From Lytechinus pictus (lineage: Eukaryota; Echinodermata; Echinoidea; Temnopleuroida; Toxopneustidae): a DNA stretch of 64,000 nt. Position 1 is the first letter of the stretch. Each line of letters begins with the position of its first letter. This document shows, one piece after another, positions 23,904 to 35,410 of this stretch. Under the pieces are notes generated by a model. It ran no database searches. It saw only the letters and a program-made list of their open reading frames with translations, and was not told the origin of the DNA. The translations under genes and the position numbers were made by a program. The stretch covers positions 969,501 to 1,033,500 of the forward strand of contig NC_087250.1 in NCBI RefSeq assembly GCF_037042905.1, read 5' to 3'.

Positions 23904-24671
23904 GTAAGTCATTTTTAGTCAAGATTTTAAAACTTGATAGAATGTGTTTGCTGCTTGACAGCTAAACTTTGGCAATATGGATTATAAAAGGAATACAGTG
24001 AAACTTGGATAAATAGGTTAGAAGTGTTATATAATGATGGGGGAAGAGAGAGAGAGAAAAAAGGGATGTGTGGTGTGTGTGATAGGGGAAAAGTGAAAAA
24101 CTTGCGGAAGTATTAAAGGCAGATTATTTTGGTACCATACAACTCAAAATGAATTGTGCATTCCGGCGAGGAGGGGAGTGTTTGGAACCTTGACGATCCC
24201 AGAGTGGTAAAAGAAATATAAAAATAGTTGATAAAGTTACTTGGATTTAATACCAGCTACCTCACTGTCTTGTTTAATGTATGTATTATTTGAATGACCC
24301 CAGCCTAGATCAAACAGTGTAATCCCAAATGAAATTCATCTCTAAATATAAAATTAATGTGTGTTCAGAAGATATGTATGTAGAAAGTTGCCTCAAAATC
24401 TTGGAATAATGTGCATGTATATTTTGGGAATCATAAGAAAAAAATCATAAGAAATTGAAGTGTAGTCATATGCACATATACATGATTGAATGGGACTAAG
24501 CACTGCTGATTCATCGAAACATTTCAGCTGTTTTTCATCAAATCTTGAATGTCAGGCCATACGTGAAGCAAAACATGCATTGGATATTTATAATACTCTG
24601 CCTAAATAACAGAACTCACTATTGTTACTATCCTAATACCAAGCTTAATTTCTTTGTGTTTTGTTTTTCAG

Positions 24672-24796
24672 AGGACAGATTGCGACCAACCACTGACCCA
24701 TCTGGTTTACAAGTCGGTCAACGTAACAAACATCCATCCTATATTTATGATCATCTACCAGCCTTTCCTGATGCTCATACATACATACAAACACCA
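24672..24796 (+). CDS. TAF8: TAF8 exon 3: proline-rich linker
   Basis: The acceptor GTTTTTCAG ends at 24671 and the donor CCA|GTAAGT follows 24796. It encodes the segment ending HLPAFPDAHTYIQTP, matching the TAF8 C-terminal-domain signature HFPEFPDPHTYIKTP. Ends in phase 0. Confidence 0.93.
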
Positions 24797-25421
24797 GTAA
24801 GTCGTAATTGCTCAAGGCAAATCCGTAGAATAAATGGACCGTTTTGTATGTCCAACTAGTCTACTTCCAAACCCATTTTATTCCCATTTTTACCTTTTCA
24901 CAAACTGCTCTGTCTGATAATTTGAGAGCATTTCAACCTTTTCATATGAACTATAAAACAGTCATTTCAAGATGGTCACATATATCAAAGATTTGTTAAC
25001 ATTGAATTGCCCTTTATCTTTCTTCAAGATAGAGATCTTGGTTCTCTTTTCCTATTTTGGGGTTATTTATTTTATTAAATACCTTCTCATGGTATCACTT
25101 TTTGCTGCAACTACTTTTCTTTAGCAGATACTAACTGAGATCTTCCAATGTTTTTTTAATGCGGTGTAATGTCAATCTTTGGATAACCAATTTTATTATG
25201 TATTCTCTTTTAAAATATTGCAAAATTCAATAACATTGTATATCAATATTTCATTTAAATATTTATTACCTGAACACGCGACTCTTGTGACATTGATTTT
25301 TATCATGTGAATACATTGCAACCGTTGCAATTCAGTCTCTGGACCGCAAGGATTGATTCACTAAAATCCTTTAATCAATCAATCAATTTAGCTTTAAGCA
25401 ATTATCTTTTATTTCTACCAG

Positions 25422-25569
25422 ACTTTCAAACCTCAGGATAATGATTACAAGACCGTACGGGAGAAGGCTGCTTCACAAAGACGTGATGTAGAAAGAGCTT
25501 TGACTAGATTCATTGCAAAAACAGGAGATAATCAGACACTATTCCCTGGGGATAGTAATCTCTTCCCAT
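25422..25569 (+). CDS. TAF8: TAF8 exon 4: conserved C-terminal region
   Basis: The acceptor TTCTACCAG ends at 25421 and the donor CCCAT|GTAAGT is at 25569/25570. It encodes REKAASQRRDVERALTRFIA then KTGDNQTLF, nearly identical to vertebrate TAF8 (REKAASQRRDVERALTRFMA). The last 19 exon bases plus the donor are unit 1 of the tandem array that follows. Reading through the donor meets an in-frame stop at once (TGT AAG TAG). Confidence 0.93.
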
Positions 25570-27150
25570 GTAAGTAGATGGTATGATATTATTAACTGAT
25601 GATAGTAATCTCTTCCCATGTAAGTAGATGGTATGATATTATTAAGTGATGATAGTAATCTCTTCCCATGTAAGTAGATGGTATGATATTATTAAGTGAT
25701 GATAGTAATCTCTTTCCATGTAAGTAGATGGTATAATATTATTAAGTGATGATAGTAATCTCTTCCCATGTAAGTAGATGGTATGATATTATTAAGTGAT
25801 GATAGTAATCTCTTTCCATGTAAGTAGATGGTATGATATTATTAAGTGATGATAGTAATCTCTTTCCATGTAAGTAGATGGTATGATATTATTAACTGAT
25901 GATAGTAATCTCTTCCCATGTAAGTAGATAGTATGATATTATTAACTGATGATAGTAATCTCTTCCCATGTAAGTAGATAGTATGATATTATTAACTGAT
26001 GATAGTAATCTCTTCCCTTGTAAGTAGATGGTATGATATTATTAACTGATGATAGTAATCTCTTCCCATGTAAGTAGATGGTATGATATTATTAACTGAT
26101 GATAGTAATCTCTTCCCATGTAAGTAGATAGTATGATATTATTAACTGATGATAGTAATCTCTTTCCATGTAAGTAGATGGTATGATATTATTAACTGAT
26201 GATAGTAATCTCTTCCCATGTAAGTAGATAGTATGATATTATTAACTGATGATAGTAATCTCTTCCCATGTAAGTAGATGGTATGATATTATTAACTGAT
26301 GATAGTAATCTCTTCCCATGTAAGTAGATGGTATGATATTATTAACTGATGATAGTAATCTCTTCCCATGTAAGTAGATAGTATGATATTATTAACTGAT
26401 GATAGTAATCTCTTTCCATGTAAGTAGATGGTATGATATTATTAACTGATGATAGTAATCTCTTTCCATGTAAGTAGATGGTATGATATTATTAACTGAT
26501 GATAGTAATCTCTTTCCATGTAAGTAGATGGTATGATATTATTAACTGATGATAGTAATCTCTTTCCATGTAAGTAGATGGTATGATATTATTAACTGAT
26601 GATAGTAATCTCTTCCCATGTAAGTAGATGGAATGATATTATTAACTGATGATAGTAATCTCTTCCCATGTAAGTAGATGGAATGATATTATTAACTGAT
26701 GATAGTAATCTCTTCCCATGTAAGTAGATGGTATAATTTTATTAACTGATGATAGTAATCTCTTTCCATGTAAGTAGATGGTATGATATTATTAACTGAT
26801 GATAGTAATCTCTTTCCATGTAAGTAGATGGTATAATATTATTAACTGATGATAGTAATCTCTTTCCATGTAAGTAGATGGTATGATATTATTAACTGAT
26901 GATAGTAATCTCTTTCCATGTAAGTAGATAGTATGATATTATTAACTGATGATAGTAATCTCTTCCCATGTAAGTATATGGTATAATATTATTAACTGAT
27001 GATAGTAATCTCTTTCCATGTAAGTAGATGGTATAATATTATTAACTGATGATAGTAATCTCTTTCCATGTAAGTAGATGGTATGATATTATCAACTGAT
27101 GATAGTAATCTCTTTCCATGTATTAAAGTAGATGGCATGATATTATTAAT
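25551..27150 (+). repeat. 50-bp tandem array copying the TAF8 exon 4 5' splice site
   Basis: About 32 units of exactly 50 bp start at 25551, 25601, 25651 and so on to 27101, followed by about three degenerate units to about 27300. Each unit repeats the last 19 bases of exon 4 (GATAGTAATCTCTTCCCAT, or CTTTCCAT variants), then GTAAGTAGAT and intron sequence. Almost every unit keeps GTAAGT; the unit at 27101 has an insertion that breaks it, and the unit near 26951 reads GTAAGTATAT. Confidence 0.95.
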
Positions 27151-27300
27151 CGACTATAGTAATCTCTTCCCTTTCAAATCAATGGCATGACAATATCGAC
27201 TGGGATATACTATTAACTGGTCAATAGTAACCTCTTTCCATATACATAGATGTTTGATATTATTGACTGGTATGTACTATTAACCGGGGATAGTAAACTA

Positions 27301-27820
27301 GAAAATACAAAACTCATGATGATATTTTATTGATATTTGTCAAACATTTATTAAACTTGATATAAATACCAAATTTTTCTCAGAGTGAACTTCTCCTTTA
27401 ATGCTGTAGGAAAGTAGTTGCAGCAAGCAATGAATACATGAGAAAGTCTTTAAAATCAAGGTTTATTGTCACCATAGATCTGAGTATTGTTTATTTACAT
27501 AAATCTATATCTGTGAAATCAAGAAATCTATTTCAGCTCAAAACATTCAAACTGAAGATGACCAACACAGATATACACATGTGGGACAGTATAATTCTAT
27601 TCCATAGAAAAGGGAATGCCATGCTTCTTTTGCTAATTTCACAGCAATTCCTCAAATCTTCCATAATCCTTTGGCACATATTCTTTTATTTATACATACA
27701 GATTGGTGGTCATATTATTAGATACAGTACAAACCTCATCTTGAAATTATTTACAACTGGCATGTAAGTCTAATATATTCAAAACAAAATTATATTTTTA
27801 TTTGTTGTTTTTTGCTGCAG
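27301..27820 (+). other. End of TAF8 intron 4
   Basis: AT-rich intron with a run of open frame but no recognised domain. It ends in the pyrimidine-rich TTTTTTGCTGCAG acceptor of exon 5. Confidence 0.5.
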
Positions 27821-28104
27821 TGATAGCATGTACCCCTTCACCTGTACCGTACCTAGATGCTCTTATACCTCAGGAACATGATATCTTACAAGAAAGTGAT
27901 GATGAACAAACACAAGAGGGCGACATTAAATCAGCGGACGAGAGCGAGGAGAAGAGGGATTCCCAAGATACGGAAGGGAAGGTGAAAGGAGCGGAAGATG
28001 AGGGCGCTCAGTCGACACCGGCGAAGAGACGACATGATCCTGAGATCATTGATAATCCATTCCTAAGACAACCGAAACGGCCACGGTACAAGAAGAAGAA
28101 GTGA
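27821..28104 (+). CDS. TAF8: TAF8 exon 5: C-terminus with nuclear localisation signal
   Basis: It completes the split codon to give LFPLIACTPSPVPYLDALIP, matching FPLIAARPFTIPYLTALLP of vertebrate TAF8. An acidic, serine-rich stretch follows, and it ends EIIDNPFLRQPKRPRYKKKK before TGA. In mammalian TAF8 the basic C-terminus acts as an NLS for the TAF8-TAF10 pair, and that basic end is conserved here. Confidence 0.94.
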
Positions 28105-28374
28105 TTGAGATGAACTCTATTCCTGTATAATATTCTGTTGTGCAGTCACATAGTTGACTGAACGACATATAAGTCAACCTGACTCAGAAAATTATTTCAG
28201 CTACTCGTAGTTGTACGATCGATTTTTATCTTTGGTAATCCTTTCCTATGACAACCACAGCTTTTTGGATCAAGAGAAAGTGACATGAGAAGAAGTTAGG
28301 TAATACATTTGAGGATTAGCTGTTCACTTATCGATGTAGCTAGTTCTTCTTCATGGATATACACTATACATTAT

Positions 28375-28645
28375 TGTGGGGGGCGTCGTGGTCTAGTGGT
28401 TGTGTCTCTCAATCTGAGGGATGTGGGTTCCAGCCATGGCATGGTTTCCTTCAGCAAGATATTAACCCACTGTGCTGCACTCAACCCAGGTGAGGTGAAT
28501 TGGTACCCAGTAGGAAGACATTCCTCGAATGCTTGAGTGCCTAAATGGGCAGTGCAGCTAAAGCCGGGGTAATAATAGCAGCGCTTTGTATCCTCAGGCA
28601 AAAAGCGTTTTATAAATCTAGCTATTATTATTATTATAATGAGGC
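28375..28645 (+). repeat. tRNA-derived SINE, family 1
   Basis: The head GGGCGTCGTGGTCTAGTGGT and GGGTTCCAGCC are pol III A- and B-box-like. The body contains CAGCAAGATATTAACCCACTG and GGTGAGGTGAATTGG, and the tail ends CAGCTATTATTATTATT-like. The same family occurs at 47478-47750 and 49565-49800, and a fragment lies near 60000. Confidence 0.85.
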
Positions 28646-29119
28646 TGGTTGTCCATGTAAAACACAGGAACTGAAAAACATGGTCATGTGCTAAAGCATT
28701 CTTATATGAATATCAAAAGTATGGGATCTAACGGTATCCATTGGTCCAAACTTTTGCATATACGAAAGAAAAAGTAGAATTTGAAGAAGTTTGTCCTGTT
28801 TTATCTGTTGATTATTGCTGATTGTCGATCTACAAGATCTGGTAATGTTAGGGGATGCTAGGGACTTTGGGATAGTGGATTGATTGTAAGAATGGGCCTT
28901 GCAGATTAAGGTCTGTGTTCCAGCAAGTTCTGGACTTGGGCCTGTTTCATAAAGATCAATGAATGTACTGTTCATGTTAAGTATTTAAAATAAACTGGGA
29001 GTCCCATTAATTCAAAACAATAGGCTGCAACAAGTCATTTCAATGCTGGTGATAAAAGCGCAAATCCATCTTTGGATGCTTTCTTTGTGAATTTGGGCTA
29101 CAAAGAATGTAACCATATT

Positions 29120-29553
29120 GGCCCGAATTCACAAAGGTGGTTTTGAAAACCCACGGTTGAGTCCATGGTTTATGCAGATTTCCTGTATAAATTACGCTTA
29201 ATTTAGCGCGTATCGGGCGCGTGTGTAAAAAATGTCCAATGCTGATGCGCGCTTTTGTCACAGTGCGCCAAATCGATGCCTGTTGCCGTGGATATCCACG
29301 CTATTTTATTCATGAGTCTACTGTTTTCATTAATGAGTCCACTCTTCAAACAGTGGACTCATAAATAAAATAGCATATCTAACCATGGTAACAGGCATCG
29401 ATTTGGCGCACTGTGACAAAAATGCCCATTAGCATTGGACATTTTTACACACGCGCCCGATGCGCGCTAAATTAAGCGTAATTTATACAGGAAATCTGCA
29501 TAAACCATGGACTCAACCGTGGGTTTTCAAAACCACCTTTGTGAATTCGGGCC
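29120..29553. mobile_element. Near-perfect palindromic MITE
   Basis: A 434-bp element with TIRs of about 190 bp starting GGCCCGAATTCACAAAGGTG. It is flanked by ATT at 29117-29119 and 29554-29556, consistent with a 3-bp target duplication. The centre contains mirrored GTGGACTCAT-type blocks. Confidence 0.85.
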
Positions 29554-29984
29554 ATTGTGTTTAATCATGTGTCATCTGATAATTTGAACACTGATTATCA
29601 AGTAACAAATAAAACTTTGATGTCAATAACAGCAAAGCCTTAAATGATCTGTAGAAATCTGAATCCTGTGGAGAGATTTGAATGCATTAGATACGAGTAT
29701 GTCAGAGTGATAGCCAAGTGTTCCACAAAATGTATTTACATCAGAAACAATTGATTTTATTTTTTTTTCATTCTGCAAGTGATACCTCAATTTCATATTT
29801 AGCTGATAAATTTTAATAGAAGAAGCAGACTAGCAATCATTGGTTAGTTTGCAATTAATAACTTGATTGGTTGGTTGATTGATGGTTGGATGGATGGTTG
29901 GATATGATGGTGGACACTGAAGAAGAGGGAATAGAGAGATGACTGAAGAATAACCAAATACAAGAGGAAGGTGCAAGCAGAAAA

Positions 29985-32136
29985 TGAGAGGGGAGGGGAG
30001 TGTATACAATAGAGAATGAGAGGGGAGGGGAGTGTATACAATAGAGAATGAGAGGGGAGGGGAGTGTATACAATAGAGAATGAGAGGGGAGGGGAGTGTA
30101 TACAATAGAGAATGAGAGGGGAGGGGAGTGTATACAATAGAGAATGAGAGGGGAGGGGAGTGTATACAATAGAGAATGAGAGGGAGGGGAGTGTATACAA
30201 TAGAGAATGAGAGGGGAGGGGAGTGTATACAATAGAGAATGAGAGGGGAGGGGAGTGTATACAATAGAGAATGAGAGGGGAGGGGAGTGTATACAATAGA
30301 GAATGAGAGGGGAGGGGAGTGTATACAATAGAGAATGAGAGGGGAGGGGAGTGTATACAATAGAGAATGAGAGGGGAGGGGAGTGTATACAATAGAGAAT
30401 GAGAGGGGAGGGGAGTGTATACAATAGAGAATGAGAGGGGAGGGGAGTGTATACAATAGAGAATGAGAGGGGAGGGGAGTGTATACAATAGAGAATGAGA
30501 GGGAGGGGAGTGTATACAATAGAGAATGAGAGGGGAGGGGAGTGTATACAATAGAGAATGAGAGGGGAGGGGAGTGTATACAATAGAGAATGAGAGGGGA
30601 GGGGAGTGTATACAATAGAGAATGAGAGGGAGGGGAGTGTATACAATAGAGAATGAGAGGGGAGGGGAGTGTATACAATAGAGAATGAGAGGGGAGGGGA
30701 GTGTATACAATAGAGAATGAGAGGGGAGGGGAGTGTATACAATAGAGAATGAGAGGGGAGGGGAGTGTATACAATAGAGAATGAGAGGGGAGGGGAGTGT
30801 ATACAATAGAGAATGAGAGGGGAGGGGAGTGTATACAATAGAGAATGAGAGGGGAGGGGAGTGTATACAATAGAGAATGAGAGGGGAGGGGAGTGTATAC
30901 AATAGAGAATGAGAGGGGAGGGGAGTGTATACAATAGAGAATGAGAGGGGAGGGGAGTGTATACAATAGAGAATGAGAGGGGAGGGGAGTGTATACAATA
31001 GAGAATGAGAGGGGAGGGGAGTGTATACAATAGAGAATGAGAGGGGAGGGGAGTGTATACAATAGAGAATGAGAGGGGAGGGGAGTGTATACAATAGAGA
31101 ATGAGAGGGGAGGGGAGTGTATACAATAGAGAATGAGAGGGGAGGGGAGTGTATACAATAGAGAATGAGAGGGGAGGGGAGTGTATACAATAGAGAATGA
31201 GAGGGGAGGGGAGTGTATACAATAGAGAATGAGAGGGGAGGGGAGTGTATACAATAGAGAATGAGAGGGGAGGGGAGTGTATACAATAGAGAATGAGAGG
31301 GGAGGGGAGTGTATACAATAGAGAATGAGAGGGGAGGGGAGTGTATACAATAGAGAATGAGAGGGGAGGGGAGTGTATACAATAGAGAATGAGAGGGAGG
31401 GGAGTGTATACAATAGAGAATGAGAGGGGAGGGGAGTGTATACAATAGAGAATGAGAGGGGAGGGGAGTGTATACAATAGAGAATGAGAGGGGAGGGGAG
31501 TGTATACAATAGAGAATGAGAGGGGAGGGGAGTGTATACAATAGAGAATGAGAGGGGAGGGGAGTGTATACAATAGAGAATGAGAGGGGAGGGGAGTGTA
31601 TACAATAGAGAATGAGAGGGGAGGGGAGTGTATACAATAGAGAATGAGAGGGGAGGGGAGTGTATACAATAGAGAATGAGAGGGGAGGGGAGTGTATACA
31701 ATAGAGAATGAGAGGGGAGGGGAGTGTATACAATAGAGAATGAGAGGGAGGGGAGTGTATACAATAGAGAATGAGAGGGGAGGGGAGTGTATACAATAGA
31801 GAATGAGAGGGGAGGGGAGTGTATACAATAGAGAATGAGAGGGGAGGGGAGTGTATACAATAGAGAATGAGAGGGAGGGGAGTGTATACAATAGAGAATG
31901 AGAGGGGAGGGGAGTGTATACAATAGAGAATGAGAGGGGAGGGGAGTGTATACAATAGAGAATGAGAGGGGAGGGGAGTGTATACAATAGAGAATGAGAG
32001 GGGAGGGGAGTGTATACAATAGAGAATGAGAGGGGAGGGGAGTGTATACAATAGAGAATGAGAGGGGAGGGGAGTGTATACAATAGAGAATGAGAGGGGA
32101 GGGGAGTGTATACAATAGAGAATGAGAGGGGAGGGG
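29985..32136. repeat. 32-bp G-rich minisatellite, left arm (about 67 units)
   Basis: A unit containing GAGAGGGGAGGGGAGTGTAT is repeated almost perfectly; a few units have lost one G (31 bp). The purine/G-rich strand could form G-quadruplexes or triplexes. The array is interrupted at 32137 by the BEL/Pao insertion and resumes at 42457. All three minus frames are open, giving meaningless proteins of more than 730 residues. Confidence 0.95.
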
Positions 32137-33606
32137 TGGTTTGCTGAACAAACCTTAAAATTATGAATTTGTCTTTTTCTTTCACATTTTTATTATATGT
32201 ATTTTCAAGGTTTAATTTGTCACTTTGGTGCTACCCTGAAGCTTTCGTAAGTAATGTAATTCTGCTCATGAATATGCATTTCGCAGATGCCACGTTGTTA
32301 GTTTGCAGAGAACAGGGAGAAGGGACGCTTGAAAATGAAATTATCTTATTTTACTTGATGTTGACTGGGAAATGCCGCCCAAGAAGTAAGTTTGATGACA
32401 GAAATGTTATATTTTTTGGAGGTGCTAAAAGCTAGAGATATTTTTCAGTGAATGAGCAGAAAAAGTGCATTAAAAATCGTATGCAGATACTTGAACTGTA
32501 ATGAACACGCAGTATGTGTAATGAACGCCATAGATATGTGTAATGTACAATCAGTGGATGTGAAATGAACGCGATTAGCTATGCACACTTAATTAGGAGG
32601 TTAGTTGTACTTTATGAGAAGAGTGAAGTTGTGAAACTAAATAAAAGCTTTTAATAGATTATTTCAAGAAAAGTAAAGTAGTATGAGTTAAAGGAAAATT
32701 AAGCTTATGAAATGAACAAAGGTGAATTTTAGGAGCTTGATGGGCACGAATCGTGCGTGTATGGGCGTGGTCTTTAAATTGCGTGATTTGTTTACATTTA
32801 ATTATATTCAGTCAGATATATTTGAGTAAACATTTATAAAGCACTTTAAGAATTTGTGCGTTTGTAACCAAAATAATTTTGACTTGTTAAGACAATTTTT
32901 GGTCAGAAGTTTTTCATACGAACGAGGCTTAATTATGTGCAAGGTCATGTCAGGGTCACTCGTTCCGTTTTTCGCACATTCAATTTTAGTGTGCAACCGC
33001 TAGCTAAAGAAAGCTTTCGGTCTATATTTTAGATTTTTCTGATAATGTCAAAATTGGGATAAATAATAATGAAACACCTTGGTAATTTATTTCTTACCGG
33101 ACTTATTTGGATATAAGCTGAAGTTAGCAGACAAGTTTGCTGTCTGTTTACCTTTTAAGGTAATTTTGTTCAGAATATAGAAATTACTAAGTGGGAACGC
33201 AAAGTTGATTTAAAGGTATATATTTAAGCAGTTCACTTTGATTTATTGCAAATATGTATGCATGTATTTAAGTTAGTCTTTTTCAAGACGTTAAAGAAAA
33301 TGGACAAATTTTAAACTGGTTTTTCTATCGAGGAAAACTCGGATATTTGTTTATATATATTCGTTCTATACACCTGATATGAATGATAATTAGATTTATA
33401 TTCCTTATTGTTTAAAAGAGATGACAATTTTGGGAATATTATGAAAACATTTATTTTTGTCAAAGCATTGGACATATATTTATGATCCACTTCGTTTTCT
33501 TATGTTTATACAGATTGAATAATACACGGTAGTGAGCCTGCCTAACTATCCAATTTAAAGCGGCTTTCCTAGCCTCTGTTATTTCGTAGTCTTCGACGAT
33601 CCATCA
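32137..33606 (+). repeat. BEL/Pao LTR, plus orientation (complete)
   Basis: 1470 bp starting TGGTTTGCTG and ending GATCCATCA, so it has canonical TG...CA ends. A primer-binding site follows directly. The small open frame at 32163-32435 has no recognised domain and is probably chance. Confidence 0.9.
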
Positions 33607-33680
33607 TGGCGCCCAATGTGGGGCACGAACCCACGACCCTGAGATTAAGAGTCTCATGCTCTACCGACTGAGCTAACCGG
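33607..33680 (-). tRNA. Retrotransposed DNA copy of tRNA-Lys(CUU), nucleotides 3-76 with CCA
   Basis: Read on the minus strand it gives CCGGTTAGCTCAGTCGG, GACTCTTAATC (anticodon CTT), GTGGGTTCGTGCCCCAC, ATTGGGC, G and CCA. It includes the CCA tail, which nuclear tRNA genes lack, so it derives from a mature tRNA. Nucleotides 1-2 (GC) are missing at the join to LTR(-). The acceptor pair 7-66 is T-A, which keeps pairing. Position 58 in the T loop is T instead of the near-universal A. The first 18 bases (TGGCGCCCAATGTGGGGC) are the normal primer-binding site. It is unlikely to be a functional tRNA gene. Confidence 0.88.
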
Positions 33681-35144
33681 ATCGTCGAAGACTACGAAAT
33701 AACAGAGGCTAGGAAAGCCGCTTTAAATTGGATAGTTAGGCAGGCTCACTACCGTGTATTATTCAATCTGTATAAACATAAGAAAACGAAGTGGATCATA
33801 AATATATGTCCAATGCTTTGACAAAAATAAATGTTTTCATAATATTCCCAAAATTGTCATCTCTTTTAAACAATAAGGAATATAAATCTAATTATCATTC
33901 ATATCAGGTGTATAGAACGAATATATATAAACAAATATCCGAGTTTTCCTCGATAGAAAAACCAGTTTAAAATTTGTCCATTTTCTTTAACGTCTTGAAA
34001 AAGACTAACTTAAATACATGCATACATATTTGCAATAAATCAAAGTGAACTGCTTAAATATATACCTTTAAATCAACTTTGCGTTCCCACTTAGTAATTT
34101 CTATATTCTGAACAAAATTACCTTAAAAGGTAAACAGACAGCAAACTTGTCTGCTAACTTCAGCTTATATCCAAATAAGTCCGGTAAGAAATAAATTACC
34201 AAGGTGTTTCATTATTATTTATCCCAATTTTGACATTATCAGAAAAATCTAAAATATAGACCGAAAGCTTTCTTTAGCTAGCGGTTGCACACTAAAATTG
34301 AATGTGCGAAAAACGGAACGAGTGACCCTGACATGACCTTGCACATAATTAAGCCTCGTTCGTATGAAAAACTTCTGACCAAAAATTGTCTTAACAAGTC
34401 AAAATTATTTTGGTTACAAACGCACAAATTCTTAAAGTGCTTTATAAATGTTTACTCAAATATATCTGACTGAATATAATTAAATGTAAACAAATCACGC
34501 AATTTAAAGACCACGCCCATACACGCACGATTCGTGCCCATCAAGCTCCTAAAATTCACCTTTGTTCATTTCATAAGCTTAATTTTCCTTTAACTCATAC
34601 TACTTTACTTTTCTTGAAATAATCTATTAAAAGCTTTTATTTAGTTTCACAACTTCACTCTTCTCATAAAGTACAACTAACCTCCTAATTAAGTGTGCAT
34701 AGCTAATCGCGTTCATTTCACATCCACTGATTGTACATTACACATATCTATGGCGTTCATTACACATACTGCGTGTTCATTACAGTTCAAGTATCTGCAT
34801 ACGATTTTTAATGCACTTTTTCTGCTCATTCACTGAAAAATATCTCTAGCTTTTAGCACCTCCAAAAAATATAACATTTCTGTCATCAAACTTACTTCTT
34901 GGGCGGCATTTCCCAGTCAACATCAAGTAAAATAAGATAATTTCATTTTCAAGCGTCCCTTCTCCCTGTTCTCTGCAAACTAACAACGTGGCATCTGCGA
35001 AATGCATATTCATGAGCAGAATTACATTACTTACGAAAGCTTCAGGGTAGCACCAAAGTGACAAATTAAACCTTGAAAATACATATAATAAAAATGTGAA
35101 AGAAAAAGACAAATTCATAATTTTAAGGTTTGTTCAGCAAACCA
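33679..35144 (-). repeat. BEL/Pao LTR, minus orientation (lacks last 4 bases)
   Basis: The mirror of LTR(+): base n pairs with base 67281-n across the whole arm. Its inner end stops at GATCC, missing the terminal ATCA. The last two bases (GG on the plus strand, 33679-33680) are shared with the tRNA copy as a 2-nt microhomology. Confidence 0.9.
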
Positions 35145-35157
35145 TCCTCCCCCCGCC
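35145..35157 (-). other. Polypurine tract of BEL/Pao element
   Basis: The minus strand reads GGCGGGGGGAGGA immediately before the LTR TG. This is the expected position of the RNase H-resistant primer for plus-strand synthesis, and it identifies LTR(-) as the 3' LTR of this gag-pol. Confidence 0.85.
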
Positions 35158-35249
35158 AACAGTAGCGGAAAAGAGCTAAAATTCTCCTGACTGAATGAAT
35201 TCTGTAATTATTATTTTATTTTATTTTTGTTTACAGACCAGATGAAAAA

Positions 35250-35360
35250 TATTCAAGTTTTGCACCGACATAAAATTCAGGAGTATCAAAAGCAACTTTC
35301 TTTCAAAAATTCAAATTTTGCACCGACATAAAATTCAGGAGTATCACAAGCAACTTTCTT
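35250..35360. repeat. Short direct duplication downstream of pol
   Basis: Two copies of a segment containing TTTTGCACCGACATAAAATT, about 70 bp apart, lie between the pol stop and the polypurine tract. Confidence 0.75.
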
Positions 35361-35410
35361 TCCTCAATGGCATTGAAAAACCAAAACACAATTTATGAAC
35401 TCCATATTGT

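Noticed and set aside
25551-27150. CRISPR-like array
   Set aside because: The 50-bp units are contiguous with no unique spacers and sit in an animal intron; the array copies a splice-site region.
29830-32185. Three overlapping minus-strand frames of more than 730 residues made of SPPLSFSIVYT-type repeats
   Set aside because: They are the same 32-bp minisatellite read in three frames; a unit length not divisible by 3 keeps every frame open. No start context, domain or codon signature supports a gene.
32163-32435. 90-codon frame at the start of LTR(+), repeated in LTR(-)
   Set aside because: It lies in LTR U3 sequence, has no recognised domain, and is duplicated only because the LTR is.
33607-33680. 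Functional nuclear tRNA-Lys gene on the minus strand
   Set aside because: It carries an encoded CCA, lacks nucleotides 1-2, has T at position 58, and abuts an LTR exactly at the primer-binding site; a reverse-transcribed copy explains all four.
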